In this document: positions 49,103-58,436 of the stretch, one piece after another
How the letters are laid out: each line of letters opens with the position of its first letter
How positions within the stretch are numbered: the first letter of the stretch is position 1
Translations under genes and position numbers: made by a program
Origin: DAOUBP01 sp034432655
GTDB taxonomy: Bacteria > Chloroflexota > Anaerolineae > CG2-30-64-16
Reading direction: 5' to 3'
Assembly: GCA_034432655.1 (NCBI GenBank)
Contig: DAOUBP010000065.1
Span: 1-63,991, forward strand
DNA: 63,991 bases
Notes under the pieces: model-generated
The model's database searches: none
What the model saw: only the letters and a program-made list of their open reading frames with translations
Told to the model about the DNA's origin: nothing

Positions 49103-51835
49103 TCAGGCTGCAGAGGGCTGTCCCGATAGGTCGGCGACGCGGGCCAATGCTGCCCGACAGCGGCTGGCCATCAGAGAATCCCTGGACTGCTCCAGGACGG
49201 CAAGGCTCTCCTCCAGAAGTTGCCTTGCCAGGGTCCACTCGCCTGTCATCAGGGCGACTTCGCCCAGCAAGCATCTGGCCCGTGCTGCCGCAGTCCGTGC
49301 GCCCAAGGCCGCGAAGATCTCCAGGCTTTCTTGGAGCCTCTGGCGCGCCTCGGCGTGTTCCCCCAGGCCAGCTGCAACCTGCCCCAGGCCGTATAGCACC
49401 CGACCGATCCCCCACTGCTCGCCATGAGCCCGGTGCAAGGCCAATGCCTCGCGGAGCAGGCGACGGGCTTCTTCGGGCCTGCCCAGAGCCGCGCAGATCT
49501 CGCCCAGGTAGTCAAGGGCAAACGCCGTTAGCAGGGGATCGCCTGCCGCGCGGACGATTTCCAGCGCCCGACGCACATGGGCTTCGGCCTCAACCAGCCT
49601 TCCTTCGTCTCTGGCCAAAAGGCGCAACCCGAAGTACGGGTATGCCGCTTCCCTCGTGTCGGGCGGGAAAGATGCCAGGACGGCCAGGCTTTCGCCTAAT
49701 CGCGCCCGGGCCATGGCGAAGTTGCCGGTGCGCACACAGAAGGACCCATGAATTGCCAGCACGGCCCCGAGCGCGATCTTCTCCTCTCGGCTTGCCTCCT
49801 CTGGCCTGGGCACGCTCGCCTTGAGCCCCTCGGCCGCCTCGCCGAAGATGATGTCTCCCTCTCCCCACCAGCCGAGCATCTGCAATAGAAGAGCCATCGG
49901 CAAGAGGGCACGGTTGATTTCGCCTGCCATCCCGCCGGCTGCTGCCCGCCTCCAGGCCGCCTGCAGATTGCCGAACTCCTCGCGGAGACGATCCATAGCC
50001 TCCCGTTGTCGGCCATCTCGTAGTTCCGCCTCCCGCTGCGGCATATACTCGCCCAGGTAATAACGAACGTGGCGCGCCTGAACCTCTTCGCGTTCCCCGC
50101 GCGCCTGGCCCAGCATTTCGCCAACACACCGGCGGAGCACCGCGTGGAGATCGTATCGGCCGGCAGCGGTACGCCGCAGCAGCGATTTGTCGGTCAACGC
50201 GGCCAACGTAGCCAGATCGGCGCCGGCCACCTTCTCCGCAGCTTCCCGCGTGAAGCCGCCTCGGAAGACCGCCAGGCGTCGCAGGATCTGCTGTTCGTGC
50301 GGGCCAAGCAGCTTCCAGGAGTGCTCGAAGGAGGCGCGCAAGCTGCGGTGGCGCAACGGCATGTCCTGGGCGAACGCGGTCAACGCCTCGGCGCCGGCCT
50401 CCACAGCCTGCGCGATCTCCAGGCACGACATGGAGCGTGCCCACGCAGCGGCCAACTCGATCGCCAGTGGCAGGCCCTCCACCAGCTCGCAGATGTAGGT
50501 GATCGCCTGATAGTCCATGGGGGACAATGCCAGGTCGGGCCGGGCCTGGCGCGCCCGCCGGATAAAGAGCTGGACGGCCGGAGACGGCTCGACCCCCTCT
50601 CGACTGCCCAGCGGCGCATACGGCAGACCGCCCAGCTCCAGCACCCATTCCCCGGCCAGGTTCAGGCGTTGGCGCGAGGTGACGAGCAGCTTGACGCCGG
50701 GTGCACGTTGCAGGATGGACGACAGCAGCCGGGCCTCACCGACCAGGTGCTCGAAGCCGTCCAGCACCAGAAGCATGTCGCGGCCACGCAGGTGGCGGAG
50801 CAACTCGGCGTAGAGCTCGGAGCTGGGGACATGGGGAATCTGAAGTGTGGCCGCAATCGCAGTGGCCAGGGCCGCCTCTGAAGGGACATCCTGCAACGAG
50901 ATGAAGAAGACGCCGTCCAGAAACGCGTCGTCCGGTTGGTCCTTCGTTTGCAGCGCCGCCTGGAGCGCCAGCCGGGTCTTGCCGACCCCGCCGGGGCCCA
51001 GGATGGTCAACAGGCGGCACTCCGGTTGGGATAGCCAGGCGGCCACCTGGGCCAGCTCTGCCTCCCGACCGATGAAGGAAGTCATCGGCAAGGGCAGGTT
51101 GTGCCGCCGCGGCGCGCCGATCGCGCGGATGCGCCGATAGAGCATGACGGTTTCGTCCGTCGGCTCGACTCCCAGCTCTTTGCGCAGCAGGCGGCGACAC
51201 GCCTCGTATTGGGCCAGCGCCGCGCTGCGCTGTCCACTGCGGGCCAGCAAGCGCATCATCAGCCGGTGGGCCTCTTCCCGCCAGGGATCGAGGGTCAGCA
51301 GGCGCCGCGTGTATTCGATGGCCCGGGCATACTCTCCTCTGTCGGTGAAGTGGCCGGCCAAGGCCTGAAAGACCTGCAATGCGGCCTGGCGCAGCCGTTC
51401 CCGTTGCCCCAACACCCATTCCTCAAAGGCCGGCGCATGGCGCAAGTAGAAGCCGTCGAGGAAGTCGCCCTGGTAGAGTTCCGCCGCCTCGATTTGTCTA
51501 CTGGTTTCCTGGTCTACTCGTTCCAGGAAAGCCTCCACATCCAACCAGTAGGCGCTCTCCCGATTGAAAGCCACCGTGTGGGGCGTGATGATGAGATGTT
51601 CGCCGACAAGATCGCGCAGATTGGAGAGGACCTTGCGGAGGTTGGCGCACGCGTCCTGCTCGGGCAGATCGCCCCAGAGGAGGCCGGCCAGCACCAGCCG
51701 GAACTGGACCCGGCCGGTGACGGCCAGGTAGCACAGCGCGGCGGGCGCCTTCGCGGAGACAAAGCCGGTCACCGGCCGGTCGCCGCGCGATACCTGCATG
51801 CCGCCCAGGTATACCAGGCGCAACGGCTCGACCAC
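49103..51835 (-). CDS. AfsR/SARP-like transcriptional regulator (BTAD-NB-ARC-TPR), first copy
   Basis: A 910-aa regulator. N-terminal winged helix (1-95), bacterial transcriptional activation domain (about 100-250; ALQVFQALAGHFTDRGEYARAI), NB-ARC/AAA ATPase (about 265-560) with Walker A ILGPGGVGKTRLALQ and the LVLDGFEHL Walker B, then a C-terminal TPR array (about 640-905). Such proteins integrate ATP binding and protein contacts to activate transcription, often of secondary or accessory pathways. The GTG has GGAGG six bases upstream. Its target is unknown; a formate dehydrogenase operon begins about 1 kb away on the other strand. Confidence 0.9.
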   Translation of the reverse strand: MVEPLRLVYLGGMQVSRGDRPVTGFVSAKAPAALCYLAVTGRVQFRLVLAGLLWGDLPEQDACANLRKVLSNLRDLVGEHLIITPHTVAFNRESAYWLDVEAFLERVDQETSRQIEAAELYQGDFLDGFYLRHAPAFEEWVLGQRERLRQAALQVFQALAGHFTDRGEYARAIEYTRRLLTLDPWREEAHRLMMRLLARSGQRSAALAQYEACRRLLRKELGVEPTDETVMLYRRIRAIGAPRRHNLPLPMTSFIGREAELAQVAAWLSQPECRLLTILGPGGVGKTRLALQAALQTKDQPDDAFLDGVFFISLQDVPSEAALATAIAATLQIPHVPSSELYAELLRHLRGRDMLLVLDGFEHLVGEARLLSSILQRAPGVKLLVTSRQRLNLAGEWVLELGGLPYAPLGSREGVEPSPAVQLFIRRARQARPDLALSPMDYQAITYICELVEGLPLAIELAAAWARSMSCLEIAQAVEAGAEALTAFAQDMPLRHRSLRASFEHSWKLLGPHEQQILRRLAVFRGGFTREAAEKVAGADLATLAALTDKSLLRRTAAGRYDLHAVLRRCVGEMLGQARGEREEVQARHVRYYLGEYMPQREAELRDGRQREAMDRLREEFGNLQAAWRRAAAGGMAGEINRALLPMALLLQMLGWWGEGDIIFGEAAEGLKASVPRPEEASREEKIALGAVLAIHGSFCVRTGNFAMARARLGESLAVLASFPPDTREAAYPYFGLRLLARDEGRLVEAEAHVRRALEIVRAAGDPLLTAFALDYLGEICAALGRPEEARRLLREALALHRAHGEQWGIGRVLYGLGQVAAGLGEHAEARQRLQESLEIFAALGARTAAARARCLLGEVALMTGEWTLARQLLEESLAVLEQSRDSLMASRCRAALARVADLSGQPSAA

Positions 51836-51927
51836 GACCCGCCTCCTTTCGCAGGAAGGGTGTCAAGAGCCTGATATCGGCTGTAGAGAACGTTTAGTTC
51901 ACGATTCGGCAACGGAGGCCTGTTATC

Positions 51928-51956
51928 ATTATATGTGATCTACGTCATTCGTACAA
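51928..51956 (-). promoter_or_regulatory. Promoter of the first AfsR-like regulator
   Basis: On the minus strand TTGTAC (51956-51951) and consensus TATAAT (51933-51928), 17-bp spacing, about 93 bp before the GTG start. Confidence 0.75.
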
Positions 51957-51963
51957 CGTCGGA

Positions 51964-52677
51964 TTGGGGGCGATACGCTTGCTCGAAGAACCGTCCAATT
52001 ATCGCGCGTTCCTGTTGCGTTTCTGGCGGGAGCGGGGCTGTGCACCGGAGCCCTGCCCCTGGCGTTTCAGCCTGGAGGACCCGCGCACCGGCGAGCGCCG
52101 CGGATATGGCAGCTTCGAGGCCTTTATCGCCGGACTGTGGCGGCAGATCGCAGGGGACGCCGAAGAGCTGCACGATCGCGAATGGTGGAAGTTTTTGAGC
52201 TATCTCGCAGAGAGGAGGACGGAACTCATGAACCGCTCGTTGCGCACCGTCGAAGATATTCTCAAAGTCAAAGGCCGCCAGGTCTGGTCGGTGACGCCTG
52301 ATACGACGGTCTTTGAGGCGCTGGAGCTGATGGCAAAGCATGAGATTGGCGCCGTCGTGGTCCTGGAGGACGACAGGATCGCGGGCGTCATGTCGGAACG
52401 CGATTACGCGCGGAAGGTCATTCTGAAAGGACGGGCGTCTAGAGACACCCCCGTCCGTTCCATCATGACCGAAAAGGTGATCACCGTGCTGCCGACCACC
52501 ACGGTCGAAGAGTGCATGGCGCTGATGACCGCTCATCGCATCCGCCATCTGCCGGTAGTGGATCAAGGCAAGCTGGTCGGCCTGGTGTCCATCGGCGATG
52601 TGGTGAAGGCGATCATCTCGGAGCAGCAGTACGTGATCGAGCGGTATCGCACGATGCGGGATTACGCGGAACCGTGA
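51964..52677 (+). CDS. CBS-pair protein with N-terminal LWRE-type domain
   Basis: Open frame of 238 codons from a TTG (51964 or 51979). Residues about 10-75 (NYRAFLLRFWRERG, WRFSLEDPRTGERRGYGSFEAFIAGLW) resemble a small domain seen alone in the 63417-63650 protein. Residues 89-238 form a CBS pair (VTPDTTVFEALELMAKHEIGAVVV, IRHLPVVDQGKLVGLVSIGDVV), a typical free-standing 149-aa adenosyl-ligand sensor. ATG 52228 with GGAGG nine bases upstream could start the CBS part alone, so the frame may encode a fusion, a CBS protein only, or both. Confidence 0.8.
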   Translation: MGAIRLLEEPSNYRAFLLRFWRERGCAPEPCPWRFSLEDPRTGERRGYGSFEAFIAGLWRQIAGDAEELHDREWWKFLSYLAERRTELMNRSLRTVEDILKVKGRQVWSVTPDTTVFEALELMAKHEIGAVVVLEDDRIAGVMSERDYARKVILKGRASRDTPVRSIMTEKVITVLPTTTVEECMALMTAHRIRHLPVVDQGKLVGLVSIGDVVKAIISEQQYVIERYRTMRDYAEP

Positions 52678-52690
52678 CGATGGCTGGTAG

Positions 52691-52896
52691 GACGGAATTT
52701 ATTCCGTCCGTCGCAGAGCGGAATTGATTCCGTCCACCGTGGGACGGAATTTATTCCGTCCGTCGGCAAGGAACGGACTGAATTCCGTCGTACGTGAGCG
52801 GACTGAATTCCGTCGTACGTGAACGGAATGAATTCCGTCGTACGTGGACGGAATGAATTCCGTCGTACATGGACGGAATGAATTCCGCCCCACATG
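52691..52896. repeat. Array of eight GGAATxxATTCC palindromic units upstream of the FDH operon
   Basis: Eight units with core (A)CGGAAT(T/G)(A/T)ATTCCGTC at a period of about 24-30 bp. The first three are GACGGAATTTATTCCGTC-like, the last five GACGGAATGAATTCCGTCGTACGTG-like. The array fills nearly all of the gap between the CBS gene and fdh and ends 17 bp before the fdh start codon. Confidence 0.93.
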
Positions 52897-52913
52897 AGAT
52901 CCGGAGGTCCATC

Positions 52914-55900
52914 ATGCCTGTTTCACGCCGGAAGTTTCTCCAATCGGTGCTGGGGGGGTCGGCCGCAGCCGCCGTGGCGTCGAGCCTGGCGCCGGCCGCG
53001 CCATCCCTGGCCGAAGTGGCCGGCCGCACACAGCAGCCCGGCCAGAAAGTCACCCCCACCATCTGCCCCTTCTGCGGCTGCGGCTGCGGTTTTCTGGTCA
53101 CCGCGATAGACGGCAAAGTGATCAATATCGAAGGGGATCCACAGCATCCCATCAACCGCGGGGCCGCGTGCAGCAAGGGCTCGGCCATCGCGCAGATCGC
53201 CAACAATCCCAAGCGGCTGACGAAGCCCCTCTATCGACCGGCCGGGGGAACCGAATGGCAGGAGGTGAGCTGGGATTGGGCCATTGACCGCATCGCTCGA
53301 CGCATCAAGGCCACGCGCGATAGCAGTTGGGTGCGCTTCGATGCCGCGGGCAAGGCCGTCAACCGCACCGAGGCGATCGCCTCCATCGGTGGCGCGGCAT
53401 TGGACAACGAGGAGTGCTATCTCCTTTCCAAGGCTATGCGGAGCCTGGGCCTGGTCTACCTGGAACACCAGGCCCGGCTCTGACACTCCTCGACCGTCGC
53501 CAGTTTGGCGGAAAGCTTCGGCCGGGGGGCCATGACCAACCACTGGAACGACATCGCCAATAGCGACTGCATTCTGATCATCGGCAGCAACGCGGCGGCG
53601 AACCATCCCATGTCGTTCAAATACGTCGAAGAGGCGCAGGCGCGCGGGGCCAAGCTCATCGTCGTGGACCCGCGGCACACCCGCACCGCTACCCACGCCG
53701 ATATCTATGCGGCGCTGCGCTCCGGCACGGACATCGCGTTCGTCGGCGGCATGATTCGGTACGTGCTGGAGGACATGCAGTATCATCCCGAGCGCTACAA
53801 CCTGACCTACCTGCGCGAGTACACCAACGCTAGCTATCTCATCAACCCCGACTATCGCGGGCCGGATGTGCTCGACGGCCTCTTCTCCGGCTTCGACCCG
53901 ATCAAGCGGACCTATGACCGCACGACCTGGGGCTATCAGCTCGACGAACAGGGGATCCCCAAGCGCGACCCGACACTGCAAGATCCGAACTGCGTGTTCC
54001 AGATCTTGCGCCGTCACTTCGCTCGCTACACGGTCAGCAAGGTGGTCAAGATCACCGGCGTGCGCCGTGAGGTGTTCGACGCGATCTGCGAGACATTCGC
54101 GGCCACCGGCGCGCCGGACAAGGCCGGCACGATCCTCTACGCCATGGGCGCAACGCAGCACACCTACGGCACGCAGATCATCCGCGCCTACGGCATCTTG
54201 CAGTTGCTCCTGGGCAACATCGGCATCGCCGGCGGCGGCATCAACGCGCTGCGCGGAGAATCCAACGTGCAAGGCTCCACCGATCACGGCCTGCTGTGGG
54301 GCAACCTGCCCGGTTATCTGAAAGCGCCGGTCGCCACCGACGTCAGACTGGCCGATTACATCGCCCGCACCACCCCCAAGACCAACGATCCGCTGAGCGC
54401 CAACTGGTGGAGCAACACCCCCAAGTACATCGTCAGCCTGCTCAAGGCGTGGTACGGCGCCGCGGCCCGCCCGGAGAACGACTTCGCGTTCGGCAACCTG
54501 CCGAAGGCCAGCGTCGGCGCGAATTATTCATGGTTGCAGCTTTTCAACGCCATGCACGACGGCGTCATCCGCGGGCTGATGTGCTGGGGCATGAACCCGG
54601 CCGTGGGTGGACCCAATCTTACGATCACGCGCGAGGCGCTGGACAAACTGGAGTGGCTGGTGGCGGTGGATCTGTGGGAAACGGAGACCGCCGCGCATTG
54701 GAAGCGGCCCGGCGTAGATCCGACGGCAATCCAGACCGAGGTCTTTCTGTTGCCGGCGGCGGCCTCCTTCGAAAAAGAAGGCAGCATCACCAACAGCGGC
54801 CGCTGGATGCAATGGCGCTGGAAGGGCGCAGAGCCGCCCGGCGAGGCGCGCGATGACCTGGCCATCATCGTCGCCCTGATGCGCCGGCTCAAGGAGCTGT
54901 ACACCAACGAGGGCGGCCCGCACGCGCAGGCCATCACTGACCTGACCTGGGACTACGGCGAACATCCCGATCCGGCCCAGGTGGCGCGCGAGATCAACGG
55001 CTACGACCTGACGACCGGCAAGCTGGTCGGCAACTTCACCAACTTGAAGGATGACGGCAGCACCTCATGCGGCTGCTGGATCTACTCCGGCAGCTTCAAC
55101 GAAAACGGGAACCTGGCCGCACGGCGCGATGACCAGGACACGTCGGGCATCGGCCTCTACAGCAACTGGGCCTGGAGCTGGCCCCTGAACCGCCGCATCA
55201 TCTACAACCGCGCGTCGGTGGACCTGAACGGCCAGCCGTTCGACCCGAAGCGACCGGTGATCCGCTGGGACGGCGCCAAATGGGTCGGCGATGTGCCGGA
55301 TGGCGGCTATCCGCCCCTGACGGTGGACCCGGCCAAGGCGAAGCTGCCCTTCATCATGACGACCGAGGGCCGAGCGCGGCTCTTCGGGCAGGGGCTGGTG
55401 GACGGCCCGCTGCCCGAGCACTACGAGCCGTGGGAAAGCCCGGTGGCGAACCTCCTCTCCAGTCAGCAGAACAACCCGACCATCGCGCTCTGGTCCAAAG
55501 AGATCCAACAGCGCGGGGATCCCGGCCGCTATCCCATCATCGCCACCACCTATCGGCTGAGCGAACACTGGCAGGCCGGCCAGATGACGCGCAACCTGCC
55601 CTGGCTGGTGGAGCTCTTCCCGCAGATGTTCGTGGAGATCAGCGAGGAGCTGGCCGCCGAGAAGGGCTTGCGCAGCGGGGACAGGGCCATCGTCGAGACC
55701 GCCCGCGGGAACATCGAGGTGTTGGTGGTGGTCACCCGCCGGCTGGAGCCGTTCTACCTGGGCAACCGTGCCGTGCACCAGATCGCGCTGCCGTGGCACT
55801 GGGGCTACACCGGCCTGAGCACGGGCCAGAGCGCCAACGTCCTGGCGCCTAACGTCGGGGACGCCAACACCATGATCCCGGAATACAAGGCGTTCCTGTG

Positions 55901-55919
55901 CAACATCCGGCGCGCGTGA
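52914..55919 (+). CDS. Formate dehydrogenase catalytic subunit, selenocysteine-containing, TAT-exported
   Basis: A 1001-aa molybdenum/tungsten bis-MGD enzyme of the FdnG type oxidising formate to CO2. A twin-arginine signal (SRRKFLQSVLGGSAAAA) is followed by the 4Fe-4S motif ICPFCGCGCGFLV with NRGAACSKG. At codon 190 (53481-53483) the frame has UGA in QARL-U-HSSTVASLAESFGRGAMTNHW, matching the Sec196 region of E. coli FdnG exactly (QARV-U-HGPTVASLAP). Downstream Moco-binding segments are intact. A hairpin CGCCA-GUU-UGGCG has its loop at +20 to +22 after the UGA, a standard SECIS position. ATG 52914 has GGAGG upstream. Two further subunits follow. Confidence 0.97.
53481..53510 (+). promoter_or_regulatory. 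FDH selenocysteine UGA and SECIS hairpin
   Basis: UGA at 53481-53483; 5-bp stem 53498-53502/53506-53510 with loop GUU (53503-53505) and an unpaired U (53497) beside the stem. This fits the bacterial SECIS pattern: small apical loop beginning with G-U and about 20 nt from the UGA. Confidence 0.8.
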
Positions 55920-55929
55920 GGAGGATCGT

Positions 55930-56787
55930 ATGAGCTACGGATTCCTGATTGATACCACCAAGTGCATCGGTTGCCGCGGGTGCCAGGTGGCCTGCAAGCA
56001 GGCCCACGATCTGCCGGCCGACCGCACCGGCTTCCGGCCCATCCGCACCAACCCGCCCGATCTGACCGCGCGCACCTGGAGTCTGATCGAATTCCACGAG
56101 GTACCCGTGACCCGCGAGCGGCTGGCCTGGCGCTTCGTCAAACGCCAGTGCATGCACTGCCTGGAGCCGGCCTGCGTCTCGGTCTGTCCGGTGGCTGCGC
56201 TGCGCAAGACGGAGGAAGGGCCGGTGATCTACGACGCGAAGCGGTGCATCGGTTGCCGCTATTGCATGACCGCCTGCCCGTTCAACGTGCCTCGCTATCA
56301 GTGGGACAGCACGACGCCGCTCGTCGGCAAGTGCACCATGTGCGCCGAGCGGCTGGCCGAGGGGGAGCAGCCCGCATGTGCGAAAGCGTGCGTGACGGGC
56401 GCGATCAAGTTCGGCCAGCGCGATGCGCTGCTGGCCGAGGCACACAGCCGCATCGCCGCGCGGCCCGATCGCTACGTGGATCACGTCTACGGCGAGCACG
56501 AGGTGGGCGGCACAGGCGTGCTCTACCTGTCCGATGTCCCGTTCGCGGCCATCGGCTTCCCCGCCGCGTTGCCGCTCTATCCGCTGCCGGCCAAGACCTG
56601 GGCGGTGATGTCGCTGGTGCCGGCAGTGGCCGGCGGCACGGCCGCGCTGATGACCTTCGCCTACCTGATCACGAAACGCCAGCACGGCCTGGAACAGAAA
56701 AACGTTGCCACCGCAACGCCCGCGCCGGTTCCGGTCGAAACAGATGACCCGCCCGAGGATCCACCCGCCGAGGAGGTGCAGGGATGA
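55930..56787 (+). CDS. Formate dehydrogenase iron-sulfur subunit
   Basis: A 285-aa electron-transfer subunit with four 4Fe-4S clusters of the FdnH/HybA type. Cysteine groups: CIGCRGCQVACKQAHD, CMHCLEPACVSVCPVAAL, CIGCRYCMTACPFNVPR and CTMCAERLAEGEQPACAKAC. A C-terminal membrane helix (about 220-245, VMSLVPAVAGGTAALMTFAYLI) and a Pro/Glu-rich tail follow. It passes electrons from the catalytic subunit to the membrane subunit. Its stop overlaps the next ATG. Confidence 0.95.
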   Translation: MSYGFLIDTTKCIGCRGCQVACKQAHDLPADRTGFRPIRTNPPDLTARTWSLIEFHEVPVTRERLAWRFVKRQCMHCLEPACVSVCPVAALRKTEEGPVIYDAKRCIGCRYCMTACPFNVPRYQWDSTTPLVGKCTMCAERLAEGEQPACAKACVTGAIKFGQRDALLAEAHSRIAARPDRYVDHVYGEHEVGGTGVLYLSDVPFAAIGFPAALPLYPLPAKTWAVMSLVPAVAGGTAALMTFAYLITKRQHGLEQKNVATATPAPVPVETDDPPEDPPAEEVQG

Positions 56788-57959
56788 GCGCACTGATCCA
56801 TCAACACCAACCCGGGAGGCCGCGCGTCATCCTGGGCTTCACCATGACCCCGCGCGTCACCGCCGCGTTCGCCGTGGCCGGCCTGATCCTGGCGCTCGGC
56901 GCGTATGCGTCGGCCGTGCGCTTCTTCCGCGGCCTGGGCGCGTCCACCGCGCTGAACGACCTGGCGCCATGGGGCCTGTGGATCGGCTTCGACGTGATGT
57001 CGGGGGTGGCGCTGGCGGCCGGCGGCTTCGTCATTGCGGCCACCGTGCACATCTTCCACCGCCAGCGCTATGAGCCGCTGCTGCGGCCGGCCATCCTGAC
57101 CGCGTTCCTGGGCTACCTGCTGGTCATCTTCGGCCTGCTGTACGACATCGGCCAGCCGTGGCGCATCTGGCATGCGCTGATCTACTGGAACCCGCATTCG
57201 GTGCTCTTCGAGGTAGCCTGGTGCGTCATGACCTACACCACCGTGCTGGCGTTGGAGTTCGCGCCGATGCTGTTCGAGCGGCTGCGCGCGCCGCGCATCT
57301 TGCGCATCCTGCGGACGATCACCATCCCGCTGATCATCCTGGGCATCACGCTCTCCACCATGCACCAGTCGTCCCTCGGCTCCATGTTCCTGATCTTCCC
57401 CGAGAAGCTCAGCCCGCTCTGGTACACGCCGATCTTCCCGGTGCTCTTCTTCACCTCCGCGGTGGCGGTGGGATTGGCGATGGTGACGGTGGAGTCGCTG
57501 CTCTCGGCGCGGTTCCTGCGCCACGAAGCGCACATGGACTTGCTGGGCACGGTGGCGAAGGCGACGACGGTCGTGTTGTTGCTCTACGCCGTGCTCAAGC
57601 TGGCCGACGTGACGCTGCGCGGCGCATGGGCGGCGCTGACGCCCTTCGACTGGACCGATCTGACCTGGCTGCTGGAGCTGGGGCTGACCGTGCTGCTGCC
57701 GGCCGGCCTGTTGTTGATCCCGGCCGTGCGCGCCTCGCGGGGGAAGTTACTGGCAGCCCAGGCGCTGGTCGTGATCGGCGTGATCGCGAATCGAGTCAAC
57801 CTGGCCGTGCCGAACCTGGTGGCGGCCAACCGGGGCAGCTACTTCCCCAGTTGGATGGAGTTCGCCATCACTCTCGCGCTGCTGACGGCCGGCGTGATGG
57901 CGTTTGCCCTGGCGGCGAAGCATCTGCCGGTGTTCGAAGGGAGGCACGGCGAGACCTGA
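56784..57959 (+). CDS. NrfD/HybB-like membrane subunit of formate dehydrogenase
   Basis: A 391-aa polytopic protein with about ten helices in the HybB/NrfD pattern (LNDLAPWGLWIGFDVMSGVALAAGGFV, LLYDIGQPWRIWHALIYWNPHSVLFEVAW, LSTMHQSSLGSMFLI). These subunits anchor the complex and connect to quinone instead of the cytochrome b subunit of E. coli FdnI. It carries no haem motif. Start overlaps the upstream stop (ATGA), completing the three-gene operon. Confidence 0.94.
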   Translation: MSALIHQHQPGRPRVILGFTMTPRVTAAFAVAGLILALGAYASAVRFFRGLGASTALNDLAPWGLWIGFDVMSGVALAAGGFVIAATVHIFHRQRYEPLLRPAILTAFLGYLLVIFGLLYDIGQPWRIWHALIYWNPHSVLFEVAWCVMTYTTVLALEFAPMLFERLRAPRILRILRTITIPLIILGITLSTMHQSSLGSMFLIFPEKLSPLWYTPIFPVLFFTSAVAVGLAMVTVESLLSARFLRHEAHMDLLGTVAKATTVVLLLYAVLKLADVTLRGAWAALTPFDWTDLTWLLELGLTVLLPAGLLLIPAVRASRGKLLAAQALVVIGVIANRVNLAVPNLVAANRGSYFPSWMEFAITLALLTAGVMAFALAAKHLPVFEGRHGET

Positions 57960-58008
57960 TAATCGAGGCGGATGTCGTGCTTGCGCTGCGCCTGTCGGCG
58001 CCAGGAAG

Positions 58009-58045
58009 AGGGTCGTCGAGCTATTGCAACTCGACGACCCTTTTT
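58009..58045 (+). terminator. Strong intrinsic terminator after the FDH operon
   Basis: A perfect 12-bp stem AGGGTCGTCGAG / CTCGACGACCCT (58009-58020/58030-58041) with a 9-nt loop, followed by TTTTT. Confidence 0.95.
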
Positions 58046-58105
58046 GGATGCGCCGCGCAGGGGCGGCCTGTGGGCGTGTTTCCCGCGCGCAAAAGCGTCG
58101 TCTTG

Positions 58106-58114
58106 TGTTATAAT
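58106..58114 (+). promoter_or_regulatory. Extended -10 promoter before cassette B
   Basis: TGTTATAAT at 58106-58114 has the TGn extension and a consensus -10. No clear -35 is seen. Transcription would begin at about 58121, at the edge of the repeated cassette. Confidence 0.5.
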
Positions 58115-58128
58115 TGTAGACGTCAGAC

Positions 58129-58406
58129 CGCGTTGCAGCATCCTCATCACACCTCTGCCCTCTGCGCCGCTGTTCTGGCACATGCGGGGGAAGGGCCGGC
58201 GGGATCAATGGGGCGGCCACATGGCGCTCAGCCGGCCCGCCCTGCTCTCGGCGGCGGCGTTCACACATTGGCTCCACTGCCGCTGAACTTGCTTCCTGAT
58301 GCAGGCCCGAAAGGAGGGAGGCATGAAACCCCGGACGATCTTCCTCGTGCCGGAGCTGTTCGCCGATGAGGCCCGGCCGGTGGTGCACGCGTGGCGGGTG
58401 CAGTAG
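58129..58406 (+). repeat. Cassette copy B (~278 bp), near-identical to 48642-48920
   Basis: Same sequence as copy A apart from scattered changes and one short indel. It lies between the FDH terminator and the second AfsR-like regulator, in the same direction as that regulator, and ends 30 bp before its ATG. Confidence 0.95.
58323..58406 (+). CDS. 27-aa small ORF, copy B
   Basis: MKPRTIFLVPELFADEARPV then VHAWRVQ and stop. Same AAGGAGGGAGG ribosome site as copy A. It ends just 30 bp upstream of the AfsR-like gene, so it may be its leader peptide or a small partner protein. No known homolog recognised. Confidence 0.55.
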   Translation: MKPRTIFLVPELFADEARPVVHAWRVQ

Positions 58407-58436
58407 CGGGCGCCGTTGACGAGGGAGGATCCCCAA

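Noticed and set aside
52691..52896. Possible CRISPR array
   Set aside because: The repeating unit is a short palindrome with almost no unique spacer, and there are no cas genes; it is a tandem palindrome array.
53481..53504. FDH catalytic gene as a pseudogene split by a stop codon
   Set aside because: The stop is UGA at the exact selenocysteine position with conserved flanks and a SECIS-like hairpin.
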